DNA of 64,000 nt from Diphasiastrum complanatum (taxonomy: Eukaryota; Streptophyta; Lycopodiopsida; Lycopodiales; Lycopodiaceae). The stretch is taken from NCBI GenBank assembly GCA_029204225.1, contig CM055110.1, positions 1,936,659 through 2,000,658 of the forward strand. Reading direction: 5' to 3'. The first letter of the stretch is position 1; every line of letters starts with the position of its first letter. The position numbers and the translations under genes were made by a program. Of this stretch, positions 44,982-54,567 are shown in pieces. Below the pieces are notes generated by a model. It saw nothing but the letters and a program-made list of their open reading frames with translations. It searched no databases and was not told the origin of the DNA.

Positions 44982-46736
44982 ATGGATTCTCAAGGGAAGG
45001 CTAGTCCTATCATGGACAAGCTTGATGGATCCAATTACCATCTGTGGAAATTTAAGATGAAAACTATGCTAATAGGAGTTGTATGACGTTGTTACAGGTG
45101 CAAAAGAGAAACCCGAAGTTGACGACACAACAATCTCCAGATGGAAGCCAAAGGATGGAAAGGCATTTGCGCTAATCATTCTAAACATTTTGGATACTCA
45201 GATCGGCCATGTATCCGAAGCCCAGACATCCAAAGAAGTCCGGGACATCTTGAGCACATTATACGAAGTGAGAGATATAGCTTCCAAGCTACATCTCAAG
45301 AAGAAATTTTACTCCCTCAAGATGGCGAATGGTGATTCCTTGTAGAATCACATCAACTAGTTCAAGAACCTGCTGAAGCAAATGGCTGTTGTTGGATCTG
45401 TCATAGACGATCAAGACGCAGTGATGCAACTGCTTACAAGCTTGCCAAGCTCATACGACAACTAGGTGATAATCATCATGACACATCCAGAACTGACTCT
45501 TTTGAGAGTCATTATAGTATTGTTTGTAGGGTCATCGATCTGCTGTTGTGTAGCCCTCATGCCTGTCAACAAGAGTTAGTTCATTGGATAGGCACCTAAC
45601 TATGCATAGATGCTACTTCTAGTTAGTGCACTACTTCTCGTCTAACTCTACCACGACTAACACTACTTCCACTAGCTCTACTCCCCTAAAGTACCTTCAT
45701 CATGATTGTAGGTGAAAGGATAGGGAAGATTAGAAGAGATTGAGAAGAGAAGAGAGAAAGAGAGAGATAGAGAGTGAGAGTGGAGGCTAGCTCAAATGCT
45801 CCTTATGCTTGCTAATGGAGAAACATTAACTAAGACAAACAATAAGCATGAAAATAGGAAGCAATAGAAAACATAATCAAAAGTATTAGCAAGTAGTGAA
45901 TAGCAAATGAGGATGCTTCTCTTCAGAAAGTGGTAGAGTTTTCTCTTTCTCATTAAGCATGGAAATAGAGTACAAATGGTGTCTTTTTATAAATGGGGAA
46001 GGCCCTTGCCCCAAAATCCTATTGGCTAATACTTACATTGATCCTATCCATTCATCTTGGACCCAACTTGATCCAAGGGTCCACAAAAGTACATTGGAAA
46101 TCACAAGGTTCATGTGAGTCCAAAATTGGACCCAACTCTAAAAAAGTAAACTCTAAGTTTACAATTGACTTTGGGCCTCAAGTTTTATTTTAATTACAAA
46201 GGGCCCAAAACTATTATTTCATTTACAACTTAACTCGCGTGCTCATTGAGCCATGGGCTTATACGCGCAGGATGCCATGCCCTCGCAACACATTTTATTG
46301 GTCGATTTTATTTATTTACAATGTGGTGGAAATACCCTTAATATTGTTGCAGGAAGACACGCGGAGGAATGAAGCCTCTAGTTCCTCAGTTGATCCTCAC
46401 GCTTTGTACACCAACAAGAGCACGACTAAGCAGAAGAAGAAGAAAGACCCGAAGCAATCAAATCAAGACCAGAAACCAGCACATCACAAAGAACAATTGA
46501 ATCCGCAGACGAAGAAGAAGCTGTTCTGCAGATACTGCAAACGAAACAACCACGAGATTCAAGACTGTCAAATATTACAAGCTAAAAACAACACCAAGGG
46601 ACAGTCGAGTCAAGTGGCCAATGCAGCTACAGAAGCTCCACAGCCCATTCAAGAAGCGGATCATGATGCCTTCATGACCAGCCATCAAGGAGCATTTAAC
46701 GACAGTTCTTGGTCCCTGGATTCCGGTGTCACTTAG
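44982..46736 (+). pseudogene. gag: Copia gag of E, split by an 817-bp insertion
   Basis: The ATG at 44982 opens MDSQGKASPIMDKLDGSNYH and WKFKMKTML; a frameshift near 45075 leads to DVVTGAKEKPEVDD. Reading continues to LLRVIIVL (45524), is interrupted, and resumes with QEDTRRNEASSSSVDPHALY (46350). The CCHC knuckle CRYCKRNNHEIQDC is at about 46528-46570. The protease start LDSGVT-HMT at about 46715-46745 has TAG where a sense codon is expected. Stops at 45343 and elsewhere inactivate it. Confidence 0.85.
45525..46341. mobile_element. 817-bp insertion in the gag of E
   Basis: Interrupts gag between codons that otherwise read RVIIVLLQEDTRR. It is flanked by TATTGTT (45518-45524 and 46342-46348), a 7-bp target duplication, or TTGTT if 5 bp. 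The body starts TGTAGGGT and ends ATACCCTTAA, partly inverted ends. It contains a GA/CT-rich tract near 45720-45775 and a TTTATAAAT box near 45986. There is no coding frame of note. It could be a solo LTR or a small DNA transposon; I cannot decide. Confidence 0.65.
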
Positions 46737-47165
46737 CATATGACCAGGCTCATTGGCTGTTTCGAGTCCTATACACCCTAAAGTACCAACAACTACGCTC
46801 ACTTTGGCGATAAGAGCCCTCAAGCTATTAAAGGTGAAGGTACTATAAGATTAAGCTTTGTAAATGATTAGTCTAAGCTACTTTTTAAAGTCCTATATGT
46901 ACCTAATTTATCTACGAGTCTGCTCTCTGTAAGCAGAATCATAGATCTAGGACATAAAGTAGAATTCGAATGTGATCAGTGCGAAGTAGTTGATAGGACA
47001 GGCAAGATGCTAGCACTCAGAAAGAGACATGGATACTTGTATAGATTAAGTCATTGTTTTTCTGTCTCTAGTCAGGTGCTCAGTACTTCCATTCATGCAA
47101 ATAAAAGTTTACTTTGGCATTATAAACTTGGTCACTTGAATCATGCTGCTGCACAACAAATGTCT
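46737..47165 (+). pseudogene. Copia protease and GAG-pre-integrase of E
   Basis: Protease remnant followed by LLSVSRIIDLGHKVEFECDQ (about 46919-46978), RKRHGYLYRLSHCFS and LLWHYKLGHLNHAAAQQMSK. The zinc-finger histidines are present. At 47165 the sequence jumps to an acidic stretch that normally lies after integrase, so the whole integrase core is deleted. Confidence 0.82.
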
Positions 47166-48905
47166 AAACATGACCCTACAATTGTTGACCCACTATTCGA
47201 CAACGAATCAGACGAAGACGTTGCTGCTACCCAACAACAAGTCCCAAGAGTGTTCATCAGTCGAATCCTCCCAGAAGATCAAGCCGAGTGCGCACACAGC
47301 CCACAAGGTATACTCCTGAGTTTGCATGTCTCTTGATATAGGAACCGACAACAGTCGAAGAGGCACTTGGCCAACCAGACTTTGATTTCTGGAGAGAAGC
47401 CATGGACAGAGAGTATTCCTCTCTGATCAAGAACTAGACGTGGTCTCTAGTTGAAGCTCCTATTGGCTGCAATATCATTGATTGCAAATGGATCTTCAAG
47501 ATCAAGTACAATGCCAATGGATCAATTGATCAAAGGAAGGCAAGATTGGTAGCACAGGGATTCACTCAGATCTCCAACGTCGACTATAGTGAGACTTTCA
47601 GTCCAGGTATTCATCGATCCGAGCCCTCCTATCATATGCTGCAGCTGTCGACCTCGAAGTGCATTAACTTGATGTGCAAACAACTTATATGAATGGAGTT
47701 ATACAAGAAGACATCTACATGATCCAACTCGAAGGATACGTTCTAGAAGGTATAAAAAATCATGTCTATAGATTTCATAAGACACTCTACGGCTTGAAAC
47801 AGTCTACTAGAGCTTGGTTTTAGAGGATCAACACATTCCTCATCGAACAAGGTTTCCAACCAAGCACTGCTGATTGCAACGTCTATTCCAAGTCGGTGCA
47901 GCAATCATTCATTATCATCACCTTATACGTAAATGATACGTTGTTTTTTAGCAACAATACCAATTTGGTCGAGGATTCTAAGAAGATGCTATTTTCTGAG
48001 TTCGACATGACTGATCTGGGCGCTGTCTGGGCATTCAGATCCACAGAGACAGAGTGAGACGACTGATCTATATCACTCAACAAAGGTATCTTCACAATGT
48101 TCTTGATAGATACAATCTAATGAATTGTAAGTTAACTCACTCACCAATGGATCCAGGCCTACGTTTGTCAAAGGACCAATGTCCCCAGACCAAGCAGGAA
48201 GAGGAACAGATGAGAGAGTATCCTTATCGATCAATACTTGGATCTCTCATGTATGTAATGGTCTATACAAGACCTGACATATCTTTTGCAGTAAGCTCAC
48301 TCAGCCAATGGCTAATCCTGACATTACCCATTGGAAGGCTCTCATAAGAGTCATGAGGTATATTTGAGCTACCATGGACCAGTGCATCTGGTATGGAGAA
48401 GGAAGTCAGCAACAACGGTCTTCATCAGCTCAATAGATATTCTAATGCAAGCTGGGGAGGAGATGTAGACAATTGTAAGTCCACAGCTTGATTTATATTC
48501 TTCTTCAATGGCGGTCCTATCTCATGGAACAGTTGTAAGCAAACCTCTATCGTTCTTTTTTCTACAAAAGCAGAATACATTGTTGCTTCTCAATCTATTA
48601 AAGAAGCGTTTTGGTCGAGAAATTTACTGTCAGACATTAGTTTGTATCAGTACAGCCCTACAATTATGTTTTGTGATAGTTAGAGTGCTATTGCCTTATC
48701 GACCAACCCTAGATCTCACTCTAGGAGTAAGTACATTGAAATCAGATATCACTACATGAGGGGCAAGGTTCTCAACAAGGAGGTAAGCTTAACGTACTGT
48801 AGAACGCACGATATGGTTGCAGATATATTCACGAAGACATTAACTGTTAATGCACACAACAAGTTTTGTGCATTGCTTAGTCTGAAGATCAAGGCATTCA
48901 CGAAT
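47166..48905 (+). pseudogene. Copia RT and RNase H of E
   Basis: LGQPDFDFWREAMDREYSSL begins RT, followed by [20 protein letters not shown] (about 47480-47540). The catalytic box reads YVNDT near 47926-47940 where YVDD is required. Further on come SEFDMTDLG, LSKDQCPQTKQEEEQM and TRPDISFAVSSLSQ, then RNase H pieces. A deletion near 48020 and many stops break it. It ends shortly before the polypurine tract. Confidence 0.85.
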
Positions 48906-48912
48906 CCAGATT

Positions 48913-48922
48913 AAGGGAGGGG
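48913..48922 (+). promoter_or_regulatory. Polypurine tract of E
   Basis: AAGGGAGGGG directly precedes TGTTAGATTT, the start of the 3' LTR. Confidence 0.85.
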
Positions 48923-49640
48923 TGTTAGATTTATCTCCTTTACTCTCCTAAATCCTATTCTAATCTGCCTCCATTCGTGCTGCTGCATTTTACTTGTGTT
49001 GTCGCACAGTTTGCATATTTACATGTAAAATAAGATAGGTGAATAAAACACGACTGTCTGCATATATTCAAGTAAATTTTCACAGGCAAAAAAGGTGACA
49101 CTATGTTTTTACACGTGATTTATGACAGGTGAAAAAGGCGACACTACCCTACAAATGCTAAATCTGCTCTTATAGAAAAGCGAAGGTACCCTACAAATAA
49201 GTTTTTAAGACATTCGTTAGAGTGTCGCATTTTTCGCATATTCATCAATGTTAATTTCAGCGAAGGCTGACATCGCGCCTTTTCACGCTCATCCCATGCA
49301 CTGTGCAATCAGATTTGAAAACGACAACAACCACCCACGATCTCCCACAGACAACACATCCACTTTTGTAATTTCTTCATCTACACACATGTAGCATTAT
49401 GTATATATTGAATACCATCTACGTATTAAAAAAAAATGTGAAGCATAATAGCATCAGAACGAAACATCACTGATAATTAGAGACAGACATTGTAGATGCT
49501 TTCGCGCATCGATTCTTTTCTTCCAGATGTATTGTCAGTAATAGGTTCATCACCTTTACAGATTGTGTGATTAGCTTTGTGAAGCACGCGGTTACGTCCG
49601 CTATTGTCTTGTGCTCACCTGCATTATTGACCTGTATATT
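48923..49640 (+). mobile_element. 3' LTR of E (right end not fixed)
   Basis: Starts TGTTAGATTTATCTCC. The first ~380 bp resemble the U3 of the A LTR (GTCTGCATATATTCAAG, TTTTCACAGGC, GGCGACAC words). A weaker match (CACGCG ... TATTGTNTTGTG) near 49587-49615 corresponds to A 11553-11580. It may continue to 50622 or beyond, given the duplicated 340 bp. Confidence 0.6.
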
Positions 49641-49789
49641 TCGCTATACTTAATCTGATTACAGCTCTGTTTGTTCTGCGTTCAGATTTGTGTCAATATC
49701 GCAATAATTTTCTAAGATATGAGCACTCTGGTTGAGCACGATTGTTTCAAGAATGTCTATCTTTTTATGTATCCTAGCTCACAAGGATA

Positions 49790-49975
49790 ATGGTTCTTGA
49801 ATATTTGTCTTTTTCTTTGTTAAAAGACAAAAGAGAAGTGAGCAGATCCTTTGGTGGAGGCAAAACAACTCTGCTCAAGCTGGCTACCGGCCTCCTGGAG
49901 CCATTGATGCAAGAAGGCAACGTGCGTTCATCTCCCCATCTCTCACGACTCTACTATCACTTTTACCAGCTTTGA
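49790..49975 (+). pseudogene. ABC-transporter ATPase fragment (Walker A region)
   Basis: The frame contains FGGGKTTLLKLATGLLEP (about 49849-49902), the P-loop and following helix of an ABC ATPase nucleotide-binding domain. The first glycine of the usual GxxGxGKTT is not in place (SRSFGGGKTT), so it is altered or misframed. No Q-loop, signature LSGGQ or Walker B follows within the next 2 kb. It may be a decayed exon of a host gene or a captured piece inside the E LTR. Subfamily not assigned. Confidence 0.5.
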
Positions 49976-50280
49976 TTTGTTGCTTTGGGACTTGGAGGAT
50001 GTCACTTCATATTTCACAGCCATAGATCTTCTCATGTTTTTACCTAAATCTTTGCTCTTGTTATAGCAAGAAGCACCGACTATCATCTTGTTCTCTAAAT
50101 TCATAAGTCAAGACCATGTCATAAGCCACATCAGGCCATCATCATTGTCAGCTCTGTGGTACGTGTTTCTAGACTACTGTCGTAGGTCGCATTGTATGCA
50201 TCATTTTTAAACCAATAAGCTAAGGTGAAATTTCATATCTATAGCCTATCAATCCAAATTCGCAACAATCTTCTTGGGGT

Positions 50281-50622
50281 TTGGCTAAAGCAAAAACACT
50301 TGCAGGAATAGGAAAGCAGGACAAAGACGGAGAAATAACTAGAGGCTTTGCACGGTTGCACAGGTACAAGTGGTAAAATTTCCTATGAGAATTTTTTTTT
50401 CCATTTGGGCAATTGATATCTTCTACAACAAACTAAATGTTCAGAAACTGATGCTGCAATTGTATTTGAGATATTCTAGCTTACAATGATAAAAAAATAC
50501 CATCCTCCTACCAACAATTCAGGTTCAACAAATTTAACGACTACATGAGAAAAACAGAAGAGTATAGAGCAAAAGAAAACAAATCTTACACGATCACTTA
50601 TAGGATATAGCCTTATGGTCAT
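50281..50622 (+). repeat. 340-bp direct repeat of 44306-44645
   Basis: Both copies start GGCTAAAGCAAAAACACTTG and end near TTATGGTCATTTA, with a small number of substitutions and indels. Same orientation, flanking E. Best read as part of the two E LTRs, otherwise a dispersed repeat. Confidence 0.85.
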
Positions 50623-51589
50623 TTACTGTAGACATCTTTTGCTACACGACATGCCAATGTTATGAAGGTGAGATAAGGGCAAGTCATGATTAGATGATTC
50701 ATGGCTAATGTTGCTCTTAATCGGGAGGGCAGTTTCCATCCATTTCTCTCCCTAGGGGGGTTAACATCAACAAGGAGTTAGATTTGGAGCAGTTTTTGTC
50801 TCCTCACCCCTTGTTTACACTCCCCCCCCTTACATCATCTTTTGCCTCCTAACCAGCTTGAAACCTCAGTGTGCCTCCAAGCCCCCTCGGCGGCGGAGTG
50901 GATAACTAATAATGAAGGCATAACTTCTAAGGTCCTGCCTTTACAAGAGCAAAACGTATTGCCCTTTTATCCAACAATTTGATGACTTTTTCTCCCCGCC
51001 ACCGTAGGAACGTCAATATTTTGCCACGTCTCCCTCATCGCGAATGAGTGGAACGCTTCCAGATGGCCGTTCCGCCTCGTGGCTATCAAGTGTGCGCGCT
51101 TCAAATGACGCCGTGTTCTCTGCCCTATCCAGCTTCAAATGGTCTGGGAGGCCACAAACCAGAGCACCATTTTCTCTGCTCTCTCTTGAAAGCGTGCCAG
51201 TCTTTCAAGCGCGCTACCATTGGCTTTCTTCAAAGGATATCAGATTTCGCCGCCTAGCTATCATCAACTGCTGATATTTTTCCATGTGCCAGTTTTGAGA
51301 CGTGGCAACCATCGAGTGGGCGGTTGTAATATTTATCGTTTCATTAGCTGCCATTGAGGGTGTGAGCCCCATGCATCGGGGTTGATGCCTGTCTCTTGCT
51401 TTACTGGTAAGTTCAGCATAACCTGAATATTAGGGTTTACCAGATTTGCTGTACCCTATTTCAGTGCTATCCAAGCAGCATTGCCCCACTTATGTACCTA
51501 ATCTACATCTAGGCTTTGTTACGGTACTTATTGTATAGGTCAATGGACTTTTAATTTTGTTAACAGCTAGTTTTTTTTTTGTAGGCCTA
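50623..51589. other. GC-richer, possibly single-copy stretch
   Basis: 50750-51360 is less A/T-rich than its surroundings, with C-runs and a 76-codon frame (51044-51274) of no known domain. At about 51389-51414 a short ATG frame runs into ACTGGTAAGT, a good 5' splice-site match. No downstream exon is recognisable. It could be a host gene edge. Confidence 0.3.
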
Positions 51590-52010
51590 AAGAATCAAAG
51601 GAAGCTTTGGATGGTTTAGGGTTGTTTAGAGTTTAGGCCTAAAGACTCATAAAAGTAACCTTTGATGTGGTTTAGGGTTTAGGTTTCAGAGCTTAGACCC
51701 AAAAAATTACAAGCTTGGATGTTGTTTAGGGTTTAAGCGTAAAGATAAGTAAGCTTGATGTGGTTTAGAGTTTAGGATTAGGCCTAAGCATATAACTAGT
51801 AAGCTTGGCACAACTTGAATGTCAAGTCTCATGAGATTCGATCTATCTTATCCAGTGCTATCCAAACTACATTTGCTTATTTTTGTAGCTAGTTTAGGCA
51901 TAGGTGTTATTTAGTGTACTTGCTTATGGACTTAGTAGATCAACTTAAATGTGGTTTATTTAGGGTTTAGGGTTTAGGCTTTAGGCCTAAATTTTTTTTC
52001 TAAATTCAAG
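51590..52010. repeat. Degenerate telomere-like repeats (TTTAGGG)
   Basis: Many copies of GTTTAGGGTTT and TTTAGG(C/G), organised in irregular 50-60 bp units that also contain GGCCTAAAGA and AAGCTTGGATGT words (51590-51800), and a purer run GTTTAGGGTTTAGGCTTTAG near 51965. The sequence matches the plant telomere repeat but is too degenerate for a recent telomere insertion. Confidence 0.75.
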
Positions 52011-54056
52011 TGCTTTTAAAGCTACATGCAACTTGTAGCTAATTTAGGCATTTAGATTTTAGCAATCAGCGGTCGACTTTTATGTGCTTTAGGGTAAGGG
52101 TTCAAGGTTTAGAGTTGAGGCGTAAAGAATCTGGAGTCGCATTGTGAACAAGCCTGCTTACAATTGCTGGATTGTTGGTTCATTGCATTATCTTGACAGA
52201 TTTGTCCATTTTGTCGTCGCTTTTAGAGGCATAGTGCTGGATCTTTTGATGAGGGCTAGTGTACGCAATTAGTTACATTGCATCATATGATTTTTGGCGA
52301 GTTTGATTACGCCCGTCATAAGTTTGTTCTTAGAAAACAGAGATTGTTGTTTGATTGCATGAATTCTTCACGTTTCATCCTAAGGATATATTTTTGATGT
52401 TGAGCCCGTTTGATATCTCTATACACATCCAAGCTCATTATGTGAAGTCCTATTTGACATTGCCAATCAAAAGTCTTTTTTTGTCAATGATCTTCAAGGG
52501 TTAATATCTCACTGATAGAATGATTCTAGTTGGGAAAGATTGTATTTTAACATTGATTTTCGTGTTTACGGTCAAAATCCGTTCTACCTTATTTAGCTAA
52601 TTTTGATCGCTTCCATATTTTGAAGAAAATACATTCCACGAGGAATTGCTCACTAAATTATCACCTGGTGTATAGATGCAATGATCATGAATCCTCGTTT
52701 GTACAATTCAACACAGACATCTTAGATTAGGTTTCTGCTCCAAGCACTTCATAGTGTGGAATATGTTCTATTGGCATCTACAGTGATAAGATAGTAATGA
52801 CTTCAAGCAGCTATTGTGTAGTCGGTTGGGTCCAGTATGATCATTATAGTGGATCCAACTGTGCTATAATTTCATGCCACCTAAGACAGTCTCACAGGAG
52901 AGAACTCATGCATTTCCCATGAATGCCATGGCCTAAGCAAGTACATCAATTCCAATAGACTGGGTTAAAAACAAAAATAGCCAAGTCAAGGAAAAAACAA
53001 ACAAAAAGAACCTCTTTTAAGGTAAAGCTCAAATTCATCATTTGAGGTGTACTTATTTACTAGGCATTTTGTAGATATTTGTAGAAGAATTTACAATTAA
53101 TGCATGGCTCTTGAGCTCGTGGTGCCTTGACTAGCCTATATTGTCTCCCATCAACATTTTCTACATTGAGAAAACAATGCAATAATGATCCAATTTCCAA
53201 AATCCTAATTTTTTTCTCATACTCCATAAACTTTCCACTGCACGTCTTTGTTGATATTAAACAATTCCTCCTCACCTGAACAATAATGATTATAAAGCAA
53301 ATAGGTACAGATGATTCAGCATCCTCCAACCAATAGACCTATCTTGAAAAATACACAATGAAAATGTAAAATCCAATTTCAACACTGAACCAAGGAATAT
53401 CTTGGAGCAAGTATGAATTGGGTAACGTATCTTGGAGCAAGTATGAATTGGAGCAAGTATAAATTGTAAAATTTTCTTTTAGCTCTAATAAGTATCAAGG
53501 TAATGAATTTTTTGATGTTTTCTACTTCTATGAAGCTGGTTTGTAGTCAAATATAACTTTCTATTTTGGGGAAATAATCTATTGCTTGTCCCTTTTTTTT
53601 GCAACATTTTTTGGATGTAACTCTTTGGAAGGCAAGAAGGGTGGGCTGACAGAGCCATGTCATCCCCTTGATACAGTCTTCCAAGATTTCAAGTGGCAAT
53701 TTTCCTGCTTGCAATCTTCAAGATTAGATATGTAAGCCTCATCTTGCCAAAAATTTGTTTTCCTACTTCGTGCATGCAAGACTTAACAAAGAAGAGTGAA
53801 TGTAAGGGAAATATTTTTTATGAATTTGATTTTTCGCACAAACAACACAAATACATGAACCATATAAGTGTGAACATTTGATGTTGTAAGCTCCTAGTTT
53901 TCATATCATCCAAGGGAAGAACAAAATCCGATGCCTATTCATTATTGCAATGGTAATCTTAAGTGCACATAATGCAGGTTCATGAGTCACTGGTCAAGTC
54001 AACAGGCCCTTCAGTCTCAAGTTAGGTTTGGGACCCAAGGGATTTGGGTCCCTAAC
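52011..54056. other. No supported gene; right part includes the P 3' LTR
   Basis: 52080-52150 has one more telomere-like phrase. 53329-53060 holds an 89-codon minus frame without a domain I know. The phrase TATCTTGGAGCAAGTATGAATTG is duplicated at 53398-53450. The right part must contain the 3' LTR of P (minus strand from 54057), whose far end I could not place. Confidence 0.4.
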
Positions 54057-54084
54057 ATTCCCTCCCCCTTAAAAGACTCCTCTT

Positions 54085-54562
54085 CTAATGAAGGAAATTT
54101 GGGAACCTCAGTCTAAGGTCACGTTCCTTTTCCCAAGTATCATCGTCTTCGGATCTTCCTTTCCAACGAACCAGGTACTCAGTTAGCCACTGGTTTTTGA
54201 GCCCGCGTTGACGTACATCAACAATGGCTTGTGGTTCCGAAGGTACAAAGGATGTCAGGTCTTCAAGCTGAACTAGATCCTCATGAAGTATTAAGTCATC
54301 CTTTCCACCAAGTCGTTCCTTTAAACGACTAATGTGAAAAACTGGATGAACCTTAACACCTTGAGGGACTTCTAGTTGATAGGCCTCCCTCCTCATAGAC
54401 CCTAGGTTGTCACTTTTGATTAGCGTAAAACTGGGCTCTATCCCGAGTCGTTTTTTCGTTCTCGCGAGCAACAAGCAACATTTCTTGCATATCATGCAGG
54501 AAATCTTTTGCTGCTTTAACCTTGAGGCTTTTGAGGCCAACAGAAATGGGAGCCCTAGGCTG
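54085..54562 (-). pseudogene. Integrase C-terminus and chromodomain of P
   Basis: Reads YQLEVPQGVKVHPVFHISRL, the conserved end of gypsy integrase, then a chromodomain with WLTEYLVRWKGRSEDDDTWE (about 54130-54190), including the aromatic and acidic residues typical of the fold. The stop is near the polypurine tract, as in Tekay/Reina-type elements. Upstream, between QPRAPISVGLKA and the RIGE-like block, about 80 residues are scrambled or deleted. Confidence 0.88.
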
Positions 54563-54567
54563 GAAAC

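Noticed and set aside
45466-46360. The gag interruption in E as a spliced intron
   Set aside because: The right end TTGTTGCAG looks like a 3' splice site, but there is no GT at the left join and a target duplication flanks the insert.
53060-53329. 89-codon minus frame as a host exon
   Set aside because: No domain, no convincing splice sites on both sides and no neighbouring exon.
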